Below are positions 38,041 to 48,049 of a DNA stretch of 64,000 bases, piece after piece; position 1 is the first letter of the stretch, and each line of letters starts with the position of its first letter. The position numbers and the translations under genes are program-made. Under the pieces are notes generated by a model, which saw only the letters and a list, made by a program, of their open reading frames with translations, was not told where the DNA came from and did not search any database. This stretch comes from Microvelia longipes. Its lineage: Eukaryota; Arthropoda; Insecta; Hemiptera; Veliidae. Where the stretch lies: contig JACMZG010001863.1 in NCBI GenBank assembly GCA_018340805.1, forward strand, positions 20,031,936-20,095,935, written 5' to 3'.

Positions 38041-38813
38041 GAGATTCGTATTTGAACTCATGTTTTGGCGGTCAAATTGGCGCGTCTTCCCTACCCAGGC
38101 GCTTACGCTGTTCCTTGTGTTGAGTTTAGGAACGCTGCTTTCTCCACGTGGTTTTTTGGTGAGTGGGGGAAAGCGACGCCGGTACGTGATTCGGGGGGAG
38201 CCTCATTCTCTTCCGATGGTTCTACCGCTTGGTGGAATCATCCCCGAATTGCATCATTTTGAGTGTGTCATATAAATTTATTTAATTCTTTAATAATTTA
38301 AATTCTTTGATATAAGTACTGAGTCACCGCGAAGTTGGACGGCCAAGTAGCAATTTAATTAAATTACGAGTAAATTAATTACGAGTAGATAATGAATTGA
38401 ATTCGGCATCGCCGTGGATTTTTCCCAGATTGGAAACTTAGAATTCTTCTCATCTCTTCGCTTCTTCACTTCGAGTTAAGTAAAACTTAGAGTAGTGTCC
38501 GATTAATGGACTTAAATGTAAATTCCAAAAAACATTAAATAACGAAATATTGTCTGGTCACGCCCTCACTTAGTAACATTCCATTTAAACGATCTTTCGT
38601 TATTGTGCATGGGTCTAATAATATTTTAAATATAACGAAAAAAAATTGAATAAAAAAGTAATTAAAATTATTTCTGGTTTTTTATTAAATTTTATTACCT
38701 TCAATCAGATCACCAACGAGGTGAACGCCGAAAGGCCGAAACCTACCTACGCTCCTGAGATATTATTAGTATATGTAAAATTAGGGTGTCTCTCTTGAAA
38801 GGACCCTTATAAT
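38040..38813 (+). repeat. 5' LTR
   Basis: 774 bp; starts TGAGATTCGTATTTG, ends CCCTTATAAT. Differs from the 3' LTR by a few single-base, mostly homopolymer, changes. Contains 'aacgccgaaaggccgaaacc' (38725-38744). Short ORFs inside are not genes. Confidence 0.92.
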
Positions 38814-39018
38814 TTGGCGCCTCACGTGGACCGATTTGGTCTTTGCCCGGTTTATGGTCCAAAGTTAAATTGGTTGTTGTGTTGACGTGGTAAGCGAAGT
38901 TGGTGATATTAATCTTTGACCCTTGGTACAGTGAATCTTCAATGTTCGTATGTTTCAAAGTTCAATTTGTGTACCCTTAGTTCAATTTGTATAACCTTGT
39001 ATCCGTACTTATCTAAAA

Positions 39019-40401
39019 TTGTTCAAACTGAATTCTTACTACCTAAGATCTAAGACAACTATTACTATGGATGTTATTATAGAGAAATTAAATAAAATGG
39101 AGGAGGATAATGCAAGAAGGGCAGAGGCGGACAAACATAAACTTGAGCAGGATAACCTGTATCAGCAAAAAGTATCCAATACTTTATCTGCTCTTTCCCA
39201 GCAATTTACTGGTTTATCAAAGAAAACTGATTTACTTTCCAAGCAAGCTCAAAAAATTACTGAGCTTGAACAACTTATTAATGTTAATAAAAAATTACTT
39301 GATGATTTTATAGCTTCTCAAAGATCAAGTGGTCCCGAGTCAAATGGCTCGACCTCGCCTCCAGGTGTTATCCTCTCTGTTGGGTCAACTGAGATTGTAA
39401 ATGGTGATAACCTATCCTTAACTGATAAGTGTTCAAATAATGGTGATAATAGTAATGGTAACGAAATCTTTGTATTGCCAAGAAATTACGTAGAACCCCA
39501 AAAGGTTGAAATTTTCAGTTCTGAGAAAGAGATGTGTCCAATCAGTTTCTTAAATCATCTGGAGAAGAAGATATCTCAAGATAAAAGGTTAGTGAATTTT
39601 AAAACTATTATCAAAAATTACTTGCAAAATGAAGCATATTATTGGTATCTAGTCCATGAGCCATCAATTAATGATTTTTCTGACTTCAAATCGATGTTTC
39701 TCCGTGAATTTTGGTCTATTGATAGACAAGAAAGCTTAAGGGATCAGCTTGAGAACGGTAAGTTCAAGGATCAAAATCATAATAAGATCTCGTATGTATA
39801 TTCTATGTTTGCACGTATCAGGTCACTTAGTGGAGCTCCATCAGAAAGGGAGATAGTGAGGAAATTAGTTAAACATTTTGATTCTAAAATTCAGTTATGG
39901 TTCCAAATGAGGAAGCCTGATACTTTAGCTGATTTTATAGTGCTGCTGAAGGACTACGATCGTTTTGGTAATAATGAGAGTGAGTCAATATCTTTGTTAA
40001 CTAACCATAGTGCAACTAAACGTAAGTACACTGAGTATAAGGACGATAAGAAGGTGTCAGTATCTTTTCAACCGGATAAGCATGGTAACCGGCAGTATAA
40101 CCACAACAGGTACCCAGGTAATTATTCTAATAATTATTCAGGAGAACGCTATAATAATATAGGAGGTACAACTCAGAACAAAATAAGAGGGACTTTTCAA
40201 AAAACTGGCGTTCATCAGAACATCATCAAGACCGGAAGCCGACGTCTGACTCAGGTAATGAAAAAAATAGATCTAACAACCAACGAGATAAAGTGTATTG
40301 TATTCAAGGAGCTAATTCAGATCAGAATGAGGAAACGGAAAACTACCCAAGGAACAGTTAGATCGGGGCACTGTTCCTGGTTACTTACAAATACCCGATA
40401 A
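39019..40401 (+). CDS. gag: Gag-like protein of the LTR element
   Basis: 460 codons. The N-terminal coiled-coil region (about residues 17-95; KLNKMEEDNARRAEADKHK) is followed by a Ser/Asn-rich linker and a retrotransposon gag-type capsid (about 165-320; LQNEAYYWYLVHEP, FKSMFLREFW, YVYSMFARIRSL), then a basic Asn/Tyr/Arg tail. No CCHC knuckle is visible. The true frame probably shifts near the end. It would form the particle that packages element RNA. Confidence 0.8.
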   Translation: MFKLNSYYLRSKTTITMDVIIEKLNKMEEDNARRAEADKHKLEQDNLYQQKVSNTLSALSQQFTGLSKKTDLLSKQAQKITELEQLINVNKKLLDDFIASQRSSGPESNGSTSPPGVILSVGSTEIVNGDNLSLTDKCSNNGDNSNGNEIFVLPRNYVEPQKVEIFSSEKEMCPISFLNHLEKKISQDKRLVNFKTIIKNYLQNEAYYWYLVHEPSINDFSDFKSMFLREFWSIDRQESLRDQLENGKFKDQNHNKISYVYSMFARIRSLSGAPSEREIVRKLVKHFDSKIQLWFQMRKPDTLADFIVLLKDYDRFGNNESESISLLTNHSATKRKYTEYKDDKKVSVSFQPDKHGNRQYNHNRYPGNYSNNYSGERYNNIGGTTQNKIRGTFQKTGVHQNIIKTGSRRLTQVMKKIDLTTNEIKCIVFKELIQIRMRKRKTTQGTVRSGHCSWLLTNTR

Positions 40402-40562
40402 CCAGGTTAATTTATGTAATAATATTGAATATTTATGCACAAATTTTGTTGCTTCATCCGCAGATAGTAAAGCTGGCAGTTCGAGTGAGGAGGTTAAAGA
40501 GACAAACCCAGACTGTGAGGAAAATTTTGCTCCAGTGAGGGAAAGTTGTGTAGGGAAGTTTT

Positions 40563-40916
40563 GTGAGGCTAAGCCACACCCACCTCTGGCAGCCCTACAT
40601 CACAGCAGTACAGGAGAACCATCCACACTCCTTGAATACAGGTCATGTATCTATTTGTAATCTCACTTCTTATTCTGATGATTTATTAAATGAAGAAAAT
40701 ATTTCTAAATGTGAGCTAGTTCCTGCTGGTGTTGTTACAATTAATAATTGTCAAATACAAGTTATATATGACAGTGGTTCTATGGTAGATTGTACTTCAA
40801 CTGAGACTCTTAATTCATTAAATTTGGACATTAGTAAAATTTGTGTTCCTATACAAAAATGTTTTATATACACTGCACTGGGAGAAAAGTTCCTGTCTCG
40901 AACCAAGTTTGTTTGA
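40563..40916 (+). CDS. Retropepsin-like protease segment of the LTR element, frame-broken
   Basis: Contains VTINNCQIQVIYDSGSMVDC, with the Asp-Ser-Gly active site of an aspartic protease. A frame shift near 40916 moves the continuation (LILGVPFLNEHKVNINF, the usual ILG...L flap-end motif) to another frame at about 40978. The strand between gag and this ORF (40402-40562) is open in a third frame. Confidence 0.65.
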   Translation: MRLSHTHLWQPYITAVQENHPHSLNTGHVSICNLTSYSDDLLNEENISKCELVPAGVVTINNCQIQVIYDSGSMVDCTSTETLNSLNLDISKICVPIQKCFIYTALGEKFLSRTKFV

Positions 40917-41192
40917 CTTTTAAAATTAATGATATTGAATATCAAACTATGTTCCTTTATTGAAAAATTAAATATTCCACTCATACTTGGTGTTCCATTT
41001 TTAAACGAACACAAAGTCAACATTAACTTTGAAAGTAGTCAAATTGAGTTAACTTTCCTCAAAAACAATTTATTAAATTTAATTGTGGTTTAATTCATGC
41101 AAAATACATACAGAAAAATGTAAATTCTACTTCTTATCAGTCTTCTACACCAAGAATTGATAAGACTGTAAATCATTTAAAATAATGTTAAG

Positions 41193-42755
41193 TTGAATAG
41201 TGTCAGTGAGACTATTGAGAAACTTGTGTGTCAAGAGGGTGTGAATACTACTGATAGAGAAAATTTAATTAAAATCTTGAAAAATAATCAATCTGTTTTT
41301 AGTAATCACATTGGTTGTATCAATAACTATGAATATGAATTTGAAGTAACTGATAAAACGCCTTTCTTTCGTAAAAATTACCCCATTAAAACTGCTTTCA
41401 CTCCTCTGGTTGAAGTTGAAATCCAGAAATTACTTAATGATGGTGTCATAAAACCTTCAAAAACTCAATACATTAATCCAATGTTAGTTGTGAAGCGTGG
41501 TGACCATGGTGTGAGATTATGTTTAGATTTAAGAACTATTAATGCTAGGACTAAGTTAGACCGTCAAGGCCCTCGGGGTATAGAAGAAATTGTCGGAACT
41601 TTGTCTAATGTTAAATATATAACGAAGATAGACATGATACAAAGCTTCCATCAGGTAAAATTGAAAGAGTCATGCCAAGAGTATATGGGTTTCATGTATA
41701 AGGGTAAGACATATGTATATACTCGCTGTTGTTTTGGTCATTCATGTAGTGGCGCAGGGTTAGACAGAGCTCTCGAACACTGTCTACCTGAGCATTTAAA
41801 AAGAAAAATAAAACGGTACATTGACGATATATGCATAATATCTGCAACCATTTCTGAACATTTGAGTGTAATTGATGAGTTATTGAGTATAATGAAAGAT
41901 GTGGGTATAACCATACATCTAGAAAAATCTACTTTCCTGGCTGGCGAAATTAAACTCTTAGGTTTTATATTTAATACCCAAGGCTGTACCCCTGACCCCG
42001 ATAAAATCAATGCTATAGTTAACTTTCCCAAACCTAAACATGTTAAAGACGTCCGTTCCTTTCTAGGTTTGACCCTTTTTTACTCAAGGTTCACTTTAGA
42101 TTATGCAAAAGAATGTGTTCCATTTTATGATTTGTGCAAAAAACCTAATAAGTTTAAATGGACAAATGAACTTGATGTGCAATTTAATAAAATTAAAAAT
42201 TTATTTCTAAATAAGGTAATGTTGCAGTATCCCGATTTTGATCAGCCTTTTTACATTATGAGTGATGCATGTAAGTTGGCTGTTGCTGGTCAAATATACC
42301 AAATTATTGATGGTCAAGTTCGTGTACTTCAGTTTGCTTCCAGAAGGATTACTAAAAGTGAAAAATCTTACTCAATTATGGAGTTGGAACTCTTAGGGAT
42401 TGTGTTCTTAGTGAAAAAATGGTTTGAATACCTCACTGCTTCTAAAAACACTACTATTGTGTTTACGGACAATAAAGCCTTAGAAAGTCTATTCAAAATT
42501 GTGAATCCTTCCAACCGAGTGTGTCGCTGGATTGCCTACCTACAACTGGTAGATATAAAAATAACTTACATAAAGGGCAAATCTAACTCTGTATCTGACT
42601 GTTTGTCTAGGTACCCTGCTCCCGTAGAAAGTTGTGCTGATAAGGAGAACTTCGTGAAGCCGGACGGGTATCCGATTTTTGTGTTATCTCAATCTAATAA
42701 AACTTTGGTGAGTCGTCTATTAGGAAACATAGAGGAATTTTCCATGGCTCGATGA
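41193..42755 (+). CDS. pol: Reverse transcriptase and RNase H of the LTR element
   Basis: 520 codons. RT (about residues 35-230) has PMLVVKRGDHGVRLCLDLR, YITKIDMIQSFHQVKL, YVYTRCCFGHSCSGAG and the catalytic YIDDICIIS, then LGFIFNTQGCTPDPDKI. RNase H (about 320-450) has YIMSDACKLAVAG, SIMELELLGIVFLVKKW, FTDNKALESL and SDCLSRYPAP. The motifs place it in Ty3/gypsy. It ends shortly after RNase H with no spacer or integrase. Uninterrupted, so comparatively young. Confidence 0.9.
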   Translation: MNSVSETIEKLVCQEGVNTTDRENLIKILKNNQSVFSNHIGCINNYEYEFEVTDKTPFFRKNYPIKTAFTPLVEVEIQKLLNDGVIKPSKTQYINPMLVVKRGDHGVRLCLDLRTINARTKLDRQGPRGIEEIVGTLSNVKYITKIDMIQSFHQVKLKESCQEYMGFMYKGKTYVYTRCCFGHSCSGAGLDRALEHCLPEHLKRKIKRYIDDICIISATISEHLSVIDELLSIMKDVGITIHLEKSTFLAGEIKLLGFIFNTQGCTPDPDKINAIVNFPKPKHVKDVRSFLGLTLFYSRFTLDYAKECVPFYDLCKKPNKFKWTNELDVQFNKIKNLFLNKVMLQYPDFDQPFYIMSDACKLAVAGQIYQIIDGQVRVLQFASRRITKSEKSYSIMELELLGIVFLVKKWFEYLTASKNTTIVFTDNKALESLFKIVNPSNRVCRWIAYLQLVDIKITYIKGKSNSVSDCLSRYPAPVESCADKENFVKPDGYPIFVLSQSNKTLVSRLLGNIEEFSMAR

Positions 42756-44217
42756 TGCGACCTTATTTTGAAAAAGATGATATAAGTTGACAATGTATTT
42801 AAATATATTGATTGTAAATTGTAGCTATATTGTGACTGAAAGATCCATGATCTGATTATGTTGATTTATTGTAGTAACAAGATTTAAATTTTAATGAGCC
42901 ATTATGTAAATGAGCATATTCTTAAGGTATAATTCTGTATTTTTTTTGTAATATTGACTATCACTTTAATTGCTGTGCTGTGACAAACTTCGTTTTAAGG
43001 TGAAGAAGAATTTGATTTTTTTTTTTTGTTTATATTAAAAATTATTAAAATTTATGTAAATTTTATAATAAAAGTTATTCTTTGAATTAAAATTCTGACT
43101 TATAATGAAAATTAATCATTATGTAAATTTTTGTTTTATTTATATTAAACTTTTATAATGTAACATGTTAAATACTTATTGATAAAATTACAGTTTCTCT
43201 GTTATGAGTTAAGAGAGGAAGTTGGGAGTAAAGGTGAAACACAAGCATTTGTATAAAAATGTCTTTGTTAAAAAAAAAAATCATAGGATTCATGTTCTAC
43301 TTCCGACTTATCTGAAGGGATTTATGATCTTGTTAATGAAATTTCTAAACTTAAGATCTCCTTTTTGTTTGTTTTATCTCGATGTAAAAGAAATCTAAAA
43401 GATTTGGTTTGATTCTGGTAAATTAATTAAGTTGTAACAAATGATGTTATTAGTAATTTGTGACTTAAAATTCTAATAGAATAAATTGAAAATATAAGCT
43501 CAAGAAAATTATAACTTAAAAATTTAAAGAAGGAAGAAATTATAAATAATTAATTAATTAATTAATATTAATTATATCTCAATAGAAATGTTTAAATAAA
43601 GAATTATAATAAAACTTATATAACAAATCACATATAAATATAATTTAACATGAATGGAATAATAATGTAACATTATTAATAAATATAAATAAGAATATAA
43701 CTTAATCATAATAAAATGTACCTTAATAAGATAAGATAAGATTGAAAGTATAAATTCATTATTTTGTGCACACACTCAGAATTATTATAATTATTATTCT
43801 TCATTAACATCTCTCAGTACATTTTTATTATTTGTTTGTTTTATTAATGATAATTTTTTTAAAATTTTAGTTACGTATTCAGTCACATGACACAGCACAA
43901 TAATTTAACATTATATCTAAAATTATTATACCATTCAACATTGTAATTTAACATGATGTAAAACATTTTTAACAAAATTGTAAAACTATTATGTACATTG
44001 TAAATTAAATAGTGCTAAATTAAAAAATTGTAAAGCACTATAATGACCCAACCGCGAATTGATAAAACTGAATTATTATGTAAATTTTTCAAAATTTAAT
44101 TTAATGATAAATTTTTAAGTAAGTGAAGGGCATAATTCAAATTGTTATCTACTCATGTTTTTTTTTAAAATGTAAATTTCTGTTTGTAATTTCCATTTCT
44201 TTTGGAGGGGCAAATTA
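42756..44217 (+). other. Noncoding 3' region of the LTR element (integrase position empty)
   Basis: Very AT-rich, no ORF or integrase motif on either strand. Ends in the polypurine tract at about 44202-44213 (ggaggggcaaa). Confidence 0.75.
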
Positions 44218-44991
44218 TGAGATTCGTATTTGAACTCATGTTTTGGCGGTCAAATTGGCGCGTCTTCCCTACCCAGGCGCTTACGCTGTTCCTTGTGTTG
44301 AGTTTCGGAACGCTGCTTTCTCCACGTGGTTTTTGGTGAGTGGGGGAAAGCGACGCCGGTACGTGATTCGGGGGAGCCTCATTCTCTTCCGGATGGTTCT
44401 ACCGCTTGGTGGAATCATCCCCGAATTGCATCATTTTGAGTGTGTCATATAAATTTATTTAATTCTTTAATAATTTAAATTCTTTGATATAAGTACTGAG
44501 TCACCGCGAAGTTGGACGGCCAAGTAGCAATTTAATTAAATTACGAGTAAATTAATTACGAGTAGATAATGAATTGAATTCGGCATCGCCGTGGATTTTT
44601 CCCAGATTGGAAACTTAGAATTCTTCTCATCTCTTCGCTTCTTCACTTCGAGTTAAGTAAAACTTAGAGTAGTGTCCGATTAATGGGACTTAAATGTAAA
44701 TTCCAAAAAAACATTAAATAACGAAATATTGTCTGGTCACGCCCTCACTTAGTAACATTCCATTTAAACGATCTTTCGTTATTGTGCATGGGTCTAATAA
44801 TATTTTTAAATATACGAAAAAAGATTGAATAAATACGTAATTAAAATTATTTCTGGTTTTTTATTAAATTTTATTACCTTCAATCAGATCACCAACGAGG
44901 TGAACGCCGAAAGGGCCGAAACCTACCTACGCTCCTGAGATATTATTAGTATATATGTAAAATAGGGTGTCTCTCTTGAAAGGACCCTTAT

Positions 44992-44994
<3 letters not shown>
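44218..44994 (+). repeat. 3' LTR
   Basis: 777 bp; same start and end as the 5' LTR. Followed by (AT)n and a (GT)n run to 45087. Confidence 0.92.
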
Positions 44995-45038
<44 letters not shown>

Positions 45039-46763
45039 AGTGTGTGTGTGTGTGTGTGGTGTGTGTGTGTGTGTGTTGTGTGTGTAACTCATGACTAGCC
45101 TCAAGAGTAACTGTTTGCCATGTGCAAGGATTCTTCAGACATACATAGACACACAGAAGTCAAACGAACTCCCCTCCTCTCCACATCCGCCATCTGAAAT
45201 TTCTTATAAGGATCATCTTCATTATGAATATTCACTTAAAATTGAATTATTGAAAATTCAATATGGCCACTATTTTGAGACCCACATTGATTTTTGCCTG
45301 AAATCTAATCAGTTATTCCTCTCAAGAGAGGAAGAACTGACGTGATTTTAACTTAAAATACAGTCGTTTGATCTGCATTGGGTTTACTAGAAAAGTCCAC
45401 AGACATCCACACAAAAAACACATCTATACATACAAACACTAAACTTTTTTCAGGGCTCTGTGAGTGTTGAAACATGGATATTTCACAGAAAAAAAATCAA
45501 AATGTTTCCATGCCGTATTTTAGGAGGGAACCAAAAGACATTGCTTAAACTAGTTACAAGTTAATATACATATATTTCTTTAAAAAGTTATATCTAAATA
45601 CATTTTTATTATTTTTTAAAATTAAAACAAACTTAAAAAGTTAAACAAAGCGCAAAATATAAAACTAAAAAAATCACTAATTAATGGCAGGATTTAAAAC
45701 ACATAAAATTTGTTAATAAAATTTTAGAAATAAAAATACAGTTATGTAGATGGTAAATTAAGTAGTTATGGTTAATGCATTCAATAAACCAATAATAAAT
45801 AAATAAAAAAGCAAATATATCAGTGGTGGTATTTATGAGTGAAGGGAGTTATATAGTTTATTTATCATTAAAAAACTGCGTATGCCAATGCTTAGCTTAA
45901 GTACTGAATAGGTTTGAAATGTTTTAAAAACATATGTGGGAAAAGATACTTTAATTGTAGAGAAACAATCTATTCATTGCACTTAGACTGGAGATGTTAA
46001 TTAACTTTCACAATAACATGCTAAACATAACTACAGCACAGACCTTTGTGTATAGCTAAGTGACAAATAAAAAATATGCTTAATTAATGCAAAAAAGTAT
46101 ATTCAAAAAGCAACTTGTATAAGAACGACTTTTCATGGCGTTACTTAACCTTGATCAAACAGGAAAAAATTATATTGTTGAATAAATTTTTAAAAAATTG
46201 TCAGATTACTTAAGGTAATTTTCATGACAAGGGTTTCTATTGAAGAGCAAAGTGCACAATGCAGCCCTTTGGAAAATAAGAAGAGTATCTAGACTGAGCT
46301 TAATATACAACAAGCTACGATTTGAAGAAGATTATATTTGATATATTTTGAAGATGTTTATTTGCATGACAAAAAACAGAATGCAGTGTAATGGTTTTCT
46401 TAGATTGACCCCCATCCACAGACAAGCATATTGCTACACAATAAGTTGGATAGGACATAGCAGATAGCACTAGAAATATGTTCATTTTAGAAGATATTTT
46501 TAGAAACAATATCTTAAGCATAACCAAATTTTTATGTAATTTAAAGTTGACAGGACACTTAAGTTGCAACAATGAATGCACTTTTCCACTCCCTATATCC
46601 TCTGGACGACTATAGTAAGCCATTACCTAAATTAACAAATGAAAACAATTATATAAAAATAATAATACATGAAAATTTAGGTCTTCTATTTGAGACCACT
46701 TTCACAATAGGAGGCATCTTCAGGGATAAAGGACATCACAGAAGCCTACAAAGTTTATTTATA
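44995..46763. other. Microsatellite and gene-free intergenic DNA
   Basis: (AT)n 44996-45028, then (GT)n to about 45087. The rest holds no supported gene. On the minus strand 46690-46735 carries 'ccctgaagatgcctcctatt', like the motif at 2845. Confidence 0.55.
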
Positions 46764-47209
46764 ATAGATACCAACCTTATAAGGTTAAGGTTAAGGTTAA
46801 AACTAACTTTATAATGCTTAAAAAAGTTAAGTGAGGTGTTTCAGTGTACTAGTAAAATTAATTCATAAAGGTCAATTTATTAATTTAAAAACAATCCATT
46901 CATTATCATGTTATTATTTTCCTTATGCAAATCACAAGGTCATTTAACTTTCTTCTTTCTTTAATATAAACAAAACCAATTTAATTTTGTTTTTACCTTT
47001 AACATAATATTGTAAATATTGATTTATATATATCCATCAATAATAACTATAGGAGCATAACAAAGTCTATAAATTAAAAATAAAATAAACAATTTAACCC
47101 ATATTAATAATATTAAATAATCGAATAAAATAATTCAAACAATTTAATTTTAAAATCATTATAAATAGAGTAATAGCCTTAGATTGTCTTTTTAACTATA
47201 CAGCAAAAA

Positions 47210-48043
47210 ATGGATGCTGAAAAATTAAAAGAAATTATGAGAAGTGTAATTAGAGAAGAAAATCAAAATTTAAGAGTAAGCCTTAATAAAATTGAAGAAA
47301 AAATTAATAATGTAATTCAGCATAATACAACTTTAACAAATGAAGTAAAAGAGATAAAACAATCAGTCAGCTTTCTACAGAAACGTGACAGAGGAAGAAA
47401 TATCATTATTGAGGGATTACAGAGGAAAAAATTAAGTTCACAGCAAAGAGAAAAGAAATTTTTAATCTATTTAACAGAATTATGAAAGTAAGTGTTGAAG
47501 ATAATGACATTGACTTCATAGGGAAAATTGGTGAAGTTCAAGATGGAAGAGTTCGAGTAGGGTTCACTTCTTATAGGAAAAAAAATTAAAGTACTAGCTG
47601 CCAGAAGAACGTTAGAAAACACAAGTATTAACATTTTTGAAGATCTTTCGAAAGAAGAAGCAGAGATTAGGAAAGAACTTGTACCATTAATGAAACAAGC
47701 TAGACTTAACCAAAACCATGCAATAATACGCAACAACATCTTAGTCATAAACGGTGTAGAATGGAACTTGGAAGAGGCTAAGAAGGAATTTGGAAAAAAA
47801 AGACATTGTGATGTCAGTAATGGCAATGGCAATGTAGGAAACCCAGGAAAGAAAATTAAAAGAAAATTTCAAAACCAACCAGCTGGCCAAAGTAAACTAC
47901 ATTTTAAAACTAAAAATGAACAATCACAAAACAATAAAAATGGACCTGAAGAAGAAGACTATGCTGAATCTGAGGAATATGAAGAAGTAGCTGAGAAAAA
48001 AGAGGGAAATAATCCTTCGTCTTCACAAGATATTCCTATATAG
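47210..48043 (+). CDS. RTE-like LINE ORF1, coiled-coil/RNA-binding protein (two compensating 1-base indels)
   Basis: The N-terminal coiled coil (about residues 5-60; MRSVIREENQNLRVSLNKIE) leads into RGRNIIIEGL, the start of an L1-type ORF1 core. The frame leaves at an A run near 47426 (6 A) and returns at an A run near 47583 (8 A). The piece between reads NRIMKVSVEDNDIDFIGKIG in another frame. The end (47690-48043) is VINGVEWNLEEAKKEFG, a basic NLS-like KKIKRK and an acidic tail to TAG at 48041. Two opposite indels in A runs may be sequencing error. Confidence 0.75.
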
Positions 48044-48049
48044 CAATTA
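48041..48049 (+). promoter_or_regulatory. Candidate stop-codon readthrough signal TAG-CAA-TTA between ORF1 and ORF2
   Basis: The ORF1 stop is followed by CAA TTA. STOP-CAR-YYA is the established type I readthrough context. The downstream frame is ORF2, open for 959 codons. Function inferred. Confidence 0.6.

Larger units (their letters stand above)
38040..44994 (+). mobile_element. Ty3/gypsy-type LTR retrotransposon without visible integrase
   Basis: Two near-identical LTRs (38040-38813 and 44218-44994) bound about 5.4 kb with gag, protease, RT and RNase H in order. A primer-binding-like TGGCGCCTCACGTGG follows the 5' LTR, and a purine tract AGGGG precedes the 3' LTR. After RNase H (42755) about 1.45 kb is AT-rich and noncoding, with no HHCC or DDE integrase. 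Both flanks are (AT)n, so the insertion lies in a microsatellite and the target duplication cannot be read. Confidence 0.88.

Noticed and set aside
38039..38275. 78- and 65-codon ORFs in the LTRs (also 44243-44452)
   Set aside because: Lie wholly in LTR sequence, differ in frame between the two LTRs, no domain.
45091..45345. 84-codon ORF with somewhat balanced composition
   Set aside because: No motif, starts at the end of a GT microsatellite, no splice or promoter context; could not be supported.
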